Shown piece by piece: positions 9,238 to 20,105 of a DNA stretch of 64,000 nt (its first letter is position 1; each line of letters begins with the position of its first letter). The position numbers and the translations under genes are program-made. Origin of the DNA: Hormiphora californensis (lineage: Eukaryota; Ctenophora; Tentaculata; Cydippida; Pleurobrachiidae); the NCBI GenBank assembly GCA_020137815.1, contig CM035360.1:2679078-2743077 (forward strand), in the 5' to 3' direction. Under the pieces are notes generated by a model, which saw nothing but the letters and a program-made list of their open reading frames with translations, was not told the origin of the DNA and searched no databases.

Positions 9238-10574
9238 TTGAAAAGCGCTGCCTTATCCCGCGCTGCGCGTGGCGCAGAACAGGGATAAGGAGGGAACACC
9301 GCGCATGTACAGGATCCTGTCCCAAGTCATTTTGACCATGTTCCGGAGGTCGTACAATCACCAAATTTTGGGAATTGGTAGCATTTGACATGAATTTGAT
9401 GACTCTCTTTTCAATTTTGGAAATCGATCACTTTTGCACGCGCAAATGTAGAGCCGCGCACACTATTTAATATTGCTAACGCGCATGTGTTAAAGTGAGC
9501 CGCGCACCAATTTCAAATGATTCTGGGAAAACTATCATCCGATTTCCACAGGTTCGACCCAAATCCAATATGGCCGACTCTCAGTTAGCGAAAACCCAAA
9601 GAAAATTGTTATGAGTTGATTTGAATAGAGTACTTACTTCCTTCCGTGTTATGTACTTCATGAGGGCAAAGACCTATAAATTGCCTTACCTAAAAAGGAT
9701 ATGCTCCAATCCGTTAATATTTAGCTTAATCAAGTTCTACGGTGAGTTTTAGCCTTTAGGACAGATGCACCAACCGGGAGGTCATGCTACGCCAAGAAAG
9801 TGTGTCAGGGTTGTCACTGAGTCACTTTTCCGGCAGTATATTTCGTCTCTTGCGGTGGGACGTCTTTAGGAGATGTCCCCAGAGGTGCAACTGCAAGGGA
9901 TGTCGTGACGGTTCACGGTTCCACTGCTACATAAGAATGTCCATCTGATGGATCGAAGTGAATTGGATAGTTACAAGTTAAACCGTTTATTGATTAAAAT
10001 GACCACTGAGATAGACCTCCGGCTATCGCGATGAGTCCAAAGTCTCTATTGTTTTTAAAAACCCTTCTCCCCCAGGAATCAGATAGAACGGCTGAAAATG
10101 TGACACTGTAAATTGATGGTGTATTCATCAATTTAAAAGGAACTCCCGGTGATGCATCATTGATCATGTAGATACTATTACTGATTACTGAAATAAATGA
10201 AGAATAAGCCCTGGGGAAATCTCTCTATCTGAACCATCTCCATTCCGTATCAATCTGCCTCTTTTCGCTAAAGTAAGTGAAATTCCAAAACATCCTCCCC
10301 TCTTGCCATACAACCTCCCGGCTCCCCACCCTCATAATCTACCCACACAAACAAGAGAAAGAGAGGGACGGTCTTTCCTCCTTCATTATACCCCTCTCTA
10401 TCTCTACTCCTCTTCAACCTCCCCTTGATCCTCTCCTCCATAACTTGTCCGTATCTACTATCCCCATTCATCTTCCTCTCCTTCATCTTCCTCGGAGTCT
10501 AAAGTGCAGACTCCCCCGAGTAAAGTGTAGTATCAATTTAGTCTCTCATTTGTACTAACCCTTCTTTACCTCTC

Positions 10575-10717
10575 CCAGGATTCCGATAGAACGGCTGAAA
10601 GTTTGATACTCTGGATTGGTGGTGCATTTATCAATCTAAAATTAACTTCCAGTGACTCGAATTCATCATGTGGATACTATTACTGATTACTGAAGTGAAG
10701 AAAAGCCCTGGGGCACT
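10575..10717 (+). repeat. Exon-like unit of the large repeat (copy A)
   Basis: The sequence after CTCTCCCAG begins GATTCCGATAGAACGGCTGA and ends near CCCTGGGGCACTCTCG. The same unit occurs at about 60531-60673 and, truncated, from 61205, and a related unit starts at about 10076 and 59996. Each has a pyrimidine tract and AG before it; in copy B the 3' edge is followed by GTGAGGGCT. Reading frames hold only short open stretches such as SDRTAESLILWIGGAFINL. Confidence 0.45.
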
Positions 10718-11464
10718 CTCGGTTATGCATATATGGCCTTTTCTCTCTAAACCATCTCCGCTCCATATCCATCTGCTTCTTTTCGCAGTAAGTCAGCCTC
10801 CCTTATTCCAAACAGTTTTCCCCTTCTACCATACAACCCCCGCTCCACCACACCCACATAATCTACCCATACTGTATACCAGCCCCTCCGTCACATCCTT
10901 CTACATTCATTTCCCCTTGGCCTGCTATTCCTCCCCTCAAATCCCCTCCATCTCCCCCTTTTTCCTTCTCTCCTTCTTCCTCTACTCATTCATTCCCCCT
11001 TCATATCCCCCTTCCATCCGTTTCTTCATTTCCCCATTTTATCCTACCCCTTTATCCCCTCGTCGACCTTCGCCCTCCTTCGTCCACCCTTTCTAGATGG
11101 TAGATACCCATTCATCCTCCATCTCCTCCTTCATTCCCCCTTTATCCTCTCCTCCATTTCCCCCTTCGTTCTCCTCTCCTACTTCCTCTATTCTCATTCC
11201 ACCACTTCATCCTTCCCATCGATCTCCCCATTCATCTATATCTCCTCCTTCACCCCCCCCTTTATCCTCCCCCGAACTAATCTTTCATTTTCTCCACTCT
11301 TTCTCTCCCCAGCTCCCCTCCATCATTCTCCTCTTTTTGGTTACGAAGAGCTTTTGCGGAGGGGTTAGGGGTAATTTCATCCTTTCATATTACTGAAGCC
11401 CTGGGGACCATCTGAAGTTCAGATTCTGAACCTTGTGTAGCTCAGACTGGATTTCATCTGCGAT

Positions 11465-11511
11465 GGTTACGAAATAACCCCTTTAAAGTTTAAAGGGGTT
11501 ATTTCGTAACC
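11465..11511. repeat. 47-base perfect palindrome
   Basis: Arms of 23 bases around one central base, beginning GGTTACGAAATAACCCC and ending with its complement. An identical palindrome sits at 62034-62080 in copy B. Confidence 0.9.
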
Positions 11512-11991
11512 AAACTCACAGTGTGGTGTATGCACAATGATCCACGGTCCACCCCTTCATTTGGCCACATTGATACCTGAGTGAGATCGACGTAGCGCAC
11601 GACTGAGATCGATCTCAGGAGCGAGAATAGGTTGCAATGGAGCCAACCCCTTCATCTAACCCCACCCTCATCTACCTCTCTTTCTTCATTTGTTCCCTTC
11701 ATTCTCCTTCGCCATTTCCTCCTTCTATTCATTCCTCCGGTCCTGCTTCATGCCCGTCCTGTACTCATCCATCTCCCCCTCCATCTCCCGCTTCAATCTT
11801 CATCACCCCTTTATCGTCCTCTGCCCCTTCATTCCCTACCCCTTCATCCTCTGCCCCTTCAATCTTCATCCCCTTCTCCATCTTCCTCTCTTCTGTCGGT
11901 TACAAAGAAGTAAGAGTGGCTACGAGACATGTTCTTGCGGCGAGTACTAGCAGATAAATTTCCACTGCGAGAGTGCAAGGTCCCTGCTAAG

Positions 11992-12095
11992 TTGGTGGCG
12001 CCGTCACCTCTCTAGAGACTTACAACTCAGCCCACTTTACGGGCTTCGTTTTGGCACGCTACGCAAGCGAGTTGTAAGGGTGACTGCGTCACCAA
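11992..12095 (+). mobile_element. Mutator-like MITE with 9-bp target-site duplication
   Basis: A 104-base element starts TTGGTGGCGCCGTCACC and ends GGGTGACTGCGTCACCAA, and is flanked by the direct repeat CCTGCTAAG at 11983-11991 and 12096-12104. A 9-bp duplication is characteristic of Mutator-like transposons. The insertion lies in a part of copy A that differs from copy B. Confidence 0.7.
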
Positions 12096-12309
12096 CCTGC
12101 TAAGAAGAAGGCGAAGAAGAGGTAGTGTTGTGTTCGTTTCCTTGGGGTTAGTTACTTAGTTTGGTAGCCCGCATTATGGTACATGTTCACAATTTTCATT
12201 TACATTTATCTCTTTAATCTTCCCATTCATCTTATTCAATCCTCTCCTTCTTCATTTCCTCATTACATCCTTTAAATCTAGTCATAATCTAAGACATCTC
12301 CCGAACCTT

Positions 12310-12730
12310 GTCCTGTCCTATCTCCAAAGTATCAAACCTCACCCTGTCATCTCTTCCAAACCTCACCCTGTTTTCTCTCCCAAACCTCACCATGTCTTCT
12401 CTCCCAAACCTCACCCTGTCTTCTCTCCCAAACGTCATCCTTTTTCTCTCCCAAACATCACTACGTCTTCTCTCCCAAACCTCACCATGTCTTCTCTCAA
12501 AAACCTCACCCTATTGAATCTCTTCCAAACCTCACCCTGTCTTCTCTCTCAAACCTCACCATGTCTTCTCTCCCAAACCTCACCCTGTCTTCTCTCCCAA
12601 ACGTCACCCTGTCTTCTCTCCCAAACGCCACCCTGTCATCTCTCCCAAACGTCACCATGTCTTCTCTCCCAAACGTCACAACGTCTTCTCTCCCAAACCT
12701 CACCCTGTCTTCTCTCCCGAACCCCACCCA
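12310..12730 (+). repeat. 24-bp minisatellite (TCTCCCAAACCTCACCCTGT)
   Basis: About 18 head-to-tail copies of a 24-base unit whose core is TCTCCCAAACCTCACCCTGT followed by CTTC. The unit length is divisible by three, so artificial ORFs (SLPNLTLS repeats) are open on both strands. The array is longer in copy B (about 62900-63590). Confidence 0.9.
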
Positions 12731-13142
12731 GCACCCTGTCTTATCTCCCAAACCTCGCCCCATATTCTCTGCCGAGTGTTCTGTTTGTCACTGTAATCTG
12801 GATACCACAGTAGCTAGGGTATTTTGTGATCTCATCTCTCTCCACCTCTCAGGTCCCTGGTCCCAGTTTAATGATTGGTTACGATCCGAACCTGGGACAG
12901 ATTGCAGTTAAATGCCGCATTCGTTTCGGTATACATCGGGTTGTCGTCAAATAAATAGATGAACAATAGTGTTGATACTGCTGATATGATAGACTATCTT
13001 TGGTGATATTTGTGATATCCCGGTGATATTTTATAAATCTCTGTGGGCTAAAGAAAGGAGTAGGGGTTGATTATGCCACTTCCCAATTGCTGGCAGTCAG
13101 GATAAAATATTATTTACAAATTACATCTCATGTGTTATTTTG

Positions 13143-14400
13143 TTGCTTTGTTGTATTGACCACTAAAAAAATTTGTATCAATTTATTTCCGGCATGGTGG
13201 GGGATTCAAACCGCCCCTCGTCTTTGATTCAAGGCCTAAGATACAAGGTTTAGGGATCCCTCGCCTAAATATGTAATTGTCACAAAATGGGACTCTGTCT
13301 CAGTTCACGAACATGCTTTGTGTAGCGCGCGGGATAGGTCTAACGGTGAAATGAATCCTGCGCGCGCCGTCAGTAATGGGCTCTGGAAAGGGGTTTTCGG
13401 CAAGGGTGCGCGGGATAGACTACTGGCCCCTATCGGGGGCCAGCAACGTTTGCCAAAGTCCCAACTGAATGTTAGCTGAAGTCAAACAGCTGACATTCTT
13501 GGCTGAAACTCAAGTGGCTAGTTAGCCACTTGGAGTTATATCCAAGACTCGGAGTCCTAATCCGAAATGGCCAGCTGTTTTCAAAACAGTTTTGATTCCA
13601 GTTCAAATGTAAAAGCAGTGATTTAACGGTTACATTAAGGTAAAACTAAAAATACAAATATACGCAGTAAATATGTTCCCAGTCTGTCGGCTCTCACACC
13701 GGGCTTTCGCTTCGGCCGATGCTCTCTTCTCGGAACATGCAGCTCTAACGAACGACAGACTGCATAGCATGGCAATAAAATATCATCAATCATCATCAGA
13801 TATCATCATGATCACATGGACACTCACTAACTAGCCCGGAAACGTATTTTTGCACCTCTCTATCATTGCAGGGTATCGGCCAAACAAAAACCATCACTTT
13901 TCATCACTTTAGGGATGTTTATTCCTGAATGAGTGGAATGAACTACCAACACTTAAAAATGAACTTTGAGTTTTGACCTTGATTTTTCTTGTGAGGAAAG
14001 ATCTTTGCTTATCCGATGTTCTCCCACATTTTTAAAAAGATTGAACAAAAGGTAGCCGTGATACAGCCGATTGAAAGTCGCAGGAAGAGCCAAAATCATG
14101 CATGTGCATTTTCTCAACTGCCTTGTGACCTGGTGCTCCAATTTGATTTTTATGGTGCTCATTGGAAAGATAAATTCAACCCAAACAAAATGCCCAACTC
14201 TCGGTAAATTAGAGTCCTTAATTCATTAATGAACGTGTAGAAAGTTCATGAATGAAAAATGAACTTTTGAATAAAAATTTCATAATTTGCAAAAAGTCGT
14301 CCAGGAATTGTTCCAGCATGTTCCCGTAGTTTGTTTTTGCACAACTATCACCGTTTCGGAGGCACGGCTCGTCCCCCGCTATCATAATTTATGGGCCACC
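13143..14400. other. Gene-free stretch between the large repeat and the 63-bp satellite
   Basis: No exon is supported. Visible structure: a hairpin AACTCAAGTGGCTA / TAGCCACTTGGAGTT at 13507-13537, a longer inverted pair AGTCTGTCG / CGACAGACT at about 13680 and 13754, and repeated ATCATCA near 13785-13815. The short ORFs around 14000 look incidental. Confidence 0.35.
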
Positions 14401-14519
14401 TTGTATATACAGTCGGACCCCGAAAAAATCCTGCCACTAAATTGGGGTGCCACTAAATCGGGGTCAAATAATGTTAATTTCCTATATCGGGGGAAAAATC
14501 CTGCCACTAAATCGGGGTG

Positions 14520-16510
14520 CCCCAACTTTAACCGGTAGGTGGAGGGGTTCCAACCTATTTCTTGTTTGTTTGTACGGAAAAAAACAGGGCTTTCCTCAAA
14601 CAAAAAATACAAAAAAATACCAAAAAATACAATAAAAATACAAAAGAATACAAAAAAGTACAAAAAAACACAAAAATATCGCAATTTCTTACTGAGAAAA
14701 TTTTCTCGAATCGTATTTTCTAAGCGAGAAATTTCCCCGAATCGCAATTTCTTACCGAGAAAATTTTCTCGAATCGTATTTTCTAAGCGAGAAATTTCCC
14801 CGAATCGCAATTTCTTACCGAGAAAATTTTCTCGAATCGTATTTTCTAAGCGAGAAATTTCCCCGAATCGCAATTTCTTACCGAGAAAATTTTCTCGAAT
14901 CGTATTTTCTAAGCGAGAAATTTCCCCGAATCGCAATTTCTTACCGAGAAAATTTTCCCGAATCGTATTTTCTAAGCGAGAAATTTCCCCGAATCGCAAT
15001 TTCTTACCGAGAAAATTTTCTCGAATCGTATTTTCTAAGCGAGAAATTTCCCCGAATCGCAATTTCTTACCGAGAAAATTTTCTCGAATCGTATTTTCTA
15101 AGCGAGAAATTTCCCCGAATCGCAATTTTTTACCGAGAAAATTTTCTCGAATCGTATTTTCTAAGCGAGAAATTTCCCCGAATCGCAATTTCTTACCGAG
15201 AAAATTTTCTCGAATCGTATTTTCTAAGCGAGAAGTTTCCCCGAATCGCAATTTTTTACCGAGAAAATTTTCCCGAATCGTATTTTCTAAGCGAGAAATT
15301 TCCCCGAATCGCAATTTCTTACCGAGAAAATTTTCTCGAATCGTATTTTCTAAGCGAGAAATTTCCCCGAATCGCAATTTCTTTTGTTGGGTCGAACAAG
15401 GCAAAATTTCTTACCGAGAAAATTTTCTCGAATCGTATTTTATAAGCGAGAAATTTTCCCGAATCGCAATTTCTTACCGAGAAAATTTTCTCGAATCGTA
15501 TTTTCTAAGCGAGAAATTTCCCCGAATCGCAATTTCTTACCGAGAAAATTTTCTCGAATCGTATTTTTTAAGCGAGAAATTTCCCCGAATCGCAATTTCT
15601 TACCGAGAAAATTTTCCCGAATCGTATTTTCTAAGCAAGAAATTTCCCCGAATCGCAATTTCTTACCGAGAAAATTTTCTCGAATCGTATTTTCTAAGCG
15701 AGAAATTTCCCCGAATCGCAATTTCTTACCGAGAAAATTTTCTCGAATCGTATTTTCTAAGCGAGAAATTTCCCCGAATCGCAATTTCTTACCGAGAAAA
15801 TTTTCTCGAATCGTATTTTTTTAAGCGAGAAATTTCCCCGAATCGCAATTTCTTACCGAGAAAATTTTCTCGAATCGTATTTTCTAAGCGAGAAATTTCC
15901 CCGAATCGCAATTTCTTACCGAGAAAATTTTCTCGAATCGTATTTTCTAAGCGAGAAATTTCCCCGAATCGCAATTTCTTACCGAGAAAATTTTCTCGAA
16001 TCGTATTTTCTAAGCGAGAAATTTCCCCGAATCGCAATTTCTTACCGAGAAAATTTTCCCGAATCGTATTTTCTAAGCGAGAAATTTCCCCGAATCGCAA
16101 TTTCTTACCGAGAAAATTTTCTCGAATCGTATTTTCTAAGCGAGAAATTTCTCCGAATCGCAATTTCTTACCGAGAAAATTTTTTGAATCGTATTTTCTA
16201 AGCGAGAAATTTCCCCGAATCGCAATTTCTTACCGAGAAAATTTTCTCGAATCGTATTTTCTAAGCGAGAAATTTCTTCGCAATTTCTTACGGTTTATGT
16301 ATAGCTGGGTTCCGTTTATGTTCATGTACATGGATTATTTATACTTTTTTCACGCACCCACATCCTTCATTATTTTTTTGTATTTTTTTGTATTGTTTGT
16401 ATGAAAAAAAACAGGAATTTTGGATACTTTTATGTATGGTCCGTACAAAAGAATACAAAAAATAGTTTGGAACCCCCCGGTAGGTGAGAAGAAGCCCGAC
16501 CGGTTAAGGG
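14520..16510. mobile_element. Fold-back element carrying the 63-bp satellite
   Basis: Left flank (about 14520-14600) and right flank (about 16390-16510) are imperfect inverted repeats. Each contains ACCGGT, CCGGTAGGTG, GGGGTTCCAA, CTATTT and TTGTACGGA in mirrored order, followed by A/T-rich ATACAAAAAA tracts. The satellite array fills the space between. A pogo-type terminal sequence (CAGTCGGACCCCGA) lies just outside at 14409. No target-site duplication was identified. Confidence 0.55.
14680..16291 (+). repeat. 63-bp tandem satellite, about 25 copies
   Basis: Two blocks, 14680-15382 and about 15404-16291, are separated by a short interruption containing TTGTTGGGTCGAACAAGGC. Each 63-base unit is itself a diverged dimer: both halves start GAATCG and contain CGAGAAA. 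One half holds the 16-base perfect palindrome CGAGAAAATTTTCTCG. Because 63 is a multiple of three, ORFs of up to 621 codons are open on both strands; these are artefacts of the repeat. Confidence 0.9.
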
Positions 16511-16790
16511 GCCCTTTATGGGGCCCTTTTAGGAACCCTTTAAGGGACCCTAGAAAGTTAAGGGATCCTAGTTAAGGGATCCTTTACGGAGCTTTTACAT
16601 GGTATAGATAATCGTTAGCAGTTTTCCTTTCCTATTTTAGGCCCGGGGCACTTGCCAGTGCTATGATGAAAACATATATTATGTGGAGTAAGGGCACGCC
16701 TCACCATTAAGTTTCCATCCCTATATATTTCACTCATTTTCCGAATTTTATCTGTTGTCTACAATATAATCTCCTCTTTGTACCTCTCAG

Positions 16791-17295
<505 letters not shown>

Positions 17296-17369
17296 AACCC
17301 GATAAGAAGATGAGGGACTACAAAATGGGACTTGGAAGCAATAAGTTATTTGGGTTATTTAAATTTTAA

Positions 17370-17635
17370 AACATTTTCCCCCCCAAAGAGATACCGGTTT
17401 TTTTTTAAACTAATGAAAAAAGCAGCGCTTTTTCCCTTTTCCCCCTTTCTTAGGTCCCAATCCCCTGGTTTTTTGGGGAAAATTTCCCCTCCCTCCCCCT
17501 TTTTGGGCCCCAAATGCGCCCCCCCTCCTTGGACCCCCCCCCCATTGAATCGCCCCCTTTTAATCTGAGGGGAAACGCTGCAGTTTTATAACGGGAAAAA
17601 AGGTTTAAAGGGAAAGGAGGGGGGCCCCAAATTGA
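17370..17635. other. Homopolymer-run sequence, possibly low-quality assembly
   Basis: Bases occur in runs (CCCCCCC, TTTTTTTTT, GGTTTTTTGGGG, CCCCCTTTTTGGGCCCC, ACCCCCCCCCC) unlike any neighbouring DNA. This is the pattern left by a poor-quality read end. No gene is visible. Confidence 0.45.
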
Positions 17636-18117
17636 TCTAGTATTGTACCCTGTCTTGTATCGTAGGGGTTGCACAGTTGAAAGGCACATCTTGATGTTTT
17701 GGAAAAATATGAATAAATATGACATCAGTATCTCATCATATCTTACAATCACAAACACACATATCTGTCCCCTAGGAGTTACATGCACAGTGCATACCCA
17801 ATTCATTGATCTTTTTAACCCCACAGTTCGCATTTACTAGTGTTCGAATTTGCTCTAAATCTGGTATAGGAAAACTGATACGGAGTATCTGAGGAGAACG
17901 GTCAATCCACTCTATTCTTGCAGCATCCTGAAACAGATATATGGATATTAAACCGATTAAACAGGTAATATTTCGTTTTAGGGGGTCCAATTGGGTTTGA
18001 AGATGTATTTGGGGACACGGCGACGTTTTACGTTGCGCGCGATGGTATTTTTACGGAGGGAGTGCGCGTTGTCAGCAGAAGACTCCCCGCCAGATATCTG
18101 GCGACTGAAATCGCCGG

Positions 18118-18171
18118 ATATCAGGGGGCCGATCTCTAACTGGCACCAGTTAGAGATCGGCCCCCTGATAT
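18118..18171. repeat. 54-base perfect palindrome
   Basis: Two 26-base arms around the dinucleotide CA, beginning ATATCAGGGGGCCGATCTC. Just upstream a second inverted pair, GATATCTGGCG and CGCCGGATATC, overlaps the left edge. Confidence 0.9.
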
Positions 18172-18310
18172 AATTCTATCTACATAATTTTATTTCACAC
18201 AGTCTATCGACAAAGTCGTTAGGATCCCATTTACTATTTAGTTTTATATTTAGGATTTTTAGTGTGGAATTATTGCCTTGTTCAACCCTCTCTCGCTCCC
18301 CCTCTCCCAA

Positions 18311-18344
18311 GTTGTTGAGTAAGGGATCCCCCTTACTCAACAAC
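18311..18344. repeat. 34-base palindrome
   Basis: Arms GTTGTTGAGTAAGGG and CCCTTACTCAACAAC around ATCC. The half-sequence AGTTGTTGAGTAA recurs at about 20196. Confidence 0.85.
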
Positions 18345-18425
18345 TCCCAAGGGTTTGAAAAAGACACGTGGATTATTCTAGGATTTCTAGCTGAAACCTG
18401 AACATCACCTGAAACCCCATGATGG

Positions 18426-19075
18426 TTATTGAGGTGGCGGGTTGTTGTAGTTGACCTGATTTGGTGGATATGCCGCCTGCTGCGGAGGAGGATATCCTTG
18501 TTGGGGTGGGTAAGCAGCTGGTGGTGGATATACCTGCCCCTGACTCAGAGCCTGAGGGGGTGGATACTGCCCCTGAGGGGGATACTGCCCCTGAGGGGGA
18601 TATGCCTGGCCCTGAGGGGGGTACTGTCCGGCAGGGTAAACAGGTTGCTGTGTAGCATTCATCTGGACGTTATTTCGATTGATCACCCTTCCCCGGCGTT
18701 CCGAGTTGAAACAGTAACGGATGCAGCAACCACAGCACACAGTTATAGGAGAGCAGCAACTCCAACTCCAATCATCGAAAACAAGATGATATTTGAATCG
18801 TCTTTAATGTCTTTGCAATATCCACCTCCACTAACCTCACCATGCTCACAGGCCTGATCGGTTGTGCACGTTCGCCAGGTTTTTGATCCCCCACTGGCTT
18901 CGTTTGAACAGGTGGCTTCTCGATTATACCAGTCACCTTCGGTGCAGTACCACCACCTCTGGTTGCATTCGATGTATGTGCCGTCATAGTTTTTACATTT
19001 ATGGTCATAGCATGTGGTATCACCTAGCACGACTCCGGTGAAACTGAGTAAGACCAATGTTGGTAGCAATTTCAT
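18426..19075 (-). CDS. Shisa/CYYR1-like type I membrane protein, with a one-base frameshift
   Basis: The minus-strand frame starts at ATG 19075 with a signal peptide (MKLLPTLVLLSFTGVVLG). An ectodomain with eight cysteines follows, including CYDHKC and WWYCTEGDWY, then a transmembrane segment (IILFSMIGVGVAALL) that ends at a stop (18743-18745). The next frame continues at once with CCGCCIRYCFNSERRGR and a Pro/Gln/Tyr-rich tail built of YPPQGQ repeats, ending at 18426. Signal peptide, Cys-rich ectodomain, one transmembrane helix, juxtamembrane Cys cluster and PPxY-like tail make the Shisa/CYYR1/WBP1-type architecture; the exact family is inference. A single missing base near 18745 would explain the break: either a sequencing error or a pseudogene. 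Confidence 0.6.
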
Positions 19076-19289
19076 TGCTACAGGGAGAGAGAAAGATATG
19101 TTAGATATGTTATGTCCAGCTGGATCTCACAATCCCTATGAACATCAATCCACCTGGATCCAGGTTCTTCTCCCAGGGGGGGGTGTCAACATCCGTGATG
19201 GTTAGGGTGGGGTGGTCCCTTGCCTGCGAAGCAGGCAAGCCCCGTACGGGCGTGCGAACATGGGGGGCGCGACGTGCCCAAGGTGGTCC

Positions 19290-19860
19290 CGAAGGGACCC
19301 AGACAGTTAGGACCAGGGGTTCCCCTAACTGTCAAAATTTTAGGGGTGTAGGGGTCCCAAAGGGACCCGAACAGTTGCTATGTTACGATTTTCCTCTAAC
19401 TGTCAAAATTTTGGAAATTTGGGTCAAAATTTGAGAATTTTGGGTCCTGGGAGCACTGTGGTGCGCCTTGCTATGTTCTAACCCTCCCTTTACATTTGTG
19501 CCCGAAACACAGTCTAGCCAGGCAAGGTGCGCCATGTATTTGGTTAGGCATCACACTGACAAGTTGCGGTTCCGCGCTCACCATTTCTGGGGGTGGATCC
19601 AAAAATTTGTGTAAGGAGACAGTTAGAGGAGCTGAGGACCCCTAACTTGTCAAAATTTGAAATTTTCTGGAACAATAGGTGTGGGTCCCAACTTTTGGGT
19701 GTCTGTGGCACTGCAGATAGATGTTGCCAAAAATGTGGCAATTTTCGGAAAATATGGGGGTGGGTCCCAAAATTTGGGTTGTGAGACAGACCCCTAACTG
19801 TATATAGCAAAAATCAAGGGGAGTAGGGGGGTGTTTTCCCCCTGGGACAGTTAGAGGCAT
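19290..19860. repeat. Cluster of CTAACTGTCAAAATTTT-type short repeats
   Basis: CTAACTGTCAAAATTTT occurs at about 19325 and 19396, a variant (CTAACTTGTCAAAATTT) at 19642, and CTAACTGT / ACAGTTAG cores at 19303, 19621, 19794 and 19849. They are interspersed with GGGTCCC and AATTTTGG words. A copy of the dispersed TTCTAACCCTCC motif is inside (19468-19497). Confidence 0.6.
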
Positions 19861-19894
19861 TTAGGGTCATGGATGTCTGATACCCCCCCCCCCC

Positions 19895-20105
19895 GGATAT
19901 TCCTGCCCCTGAGGTGGAGGATACTGCCCCTGAGGGGGATATGCCTGGGATATGTCTGGGTCCGGTTATCCGAGTCCCCCGGGACGCAATAGATGTGGGA
20001 GCCATCGTAGCTTAGTTTTGACAGTTTTTGTGAAAGCATCCGGTATCACCGGAGAAACTGAGTAATATAAATTATAAAAGTTGTCATTGCTACAGGGAGA
20101 GAAAG
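19895..20105 (-). pseudogene. Decayed paralogue of the Shisa-like gene
   Basis: On the minus strand ATGACAACTTTTATAATT, then ACTCAGTTTCTCCGGTGATA and GGCTCCCACATCTATTGCGT mirror the signal peptide and first ectodomain codons of the gene at 18426-19075. A short piece of the CCTGAGGGGGATATGCCTGG-type tail repeat follows directly at 19900-19950 (plus-strand wording). Most of the ectodomain and the transmembrane segment are deleted and frames are broken. The same CTACAGGGAGAGA sequence follows both starts upstream, so the duplication includes 5' flank. Confidence 0.7.

Larger units (their letters stand above)
9238..13142 (+). repeat. Large duplicated segment, copy A
   Basis: From TTGAAAAGCGCTGCC onward this sequence is repeated in direct orientation at 57785-64000, about 48.5 kb downstream. 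Both copies share a 5' block beginning with a CCTTATCCC...GGGATAAGG hairpin, exon-like units, C/T-rich tracts, a 47-base palindrome and a 24-bp minisatellite array. The match is still perfect where the window ends (13142 equals 64000), so the true right end of copy A is unknown. Copy A lacks the 1.36-kb insertion and one internal tandem duplication found in copy B, and carries its own short MITE. Confidence 0.85.

Noticed and set aside
10668-11913. Series of Pro/Ser/His-rich ORFs in the large repeat
   Set aside because: They follow C/T-rich tracts, overlap in different frames and show no family similarity or codon-like conservation between copies A and B.
12308-12813. CRISPR-like regular repeat array
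   Set aside because: Head-to-tail minisatellite without unique spacers, in an animal genome.
14539-16404. 621-codon plus-strand ORF and 340-codon minus-strand ORF
   Set aside because: Both are by-products of a 63-base tandem repeat whose length is divisible by three; open on both strands with perfect periodicity.
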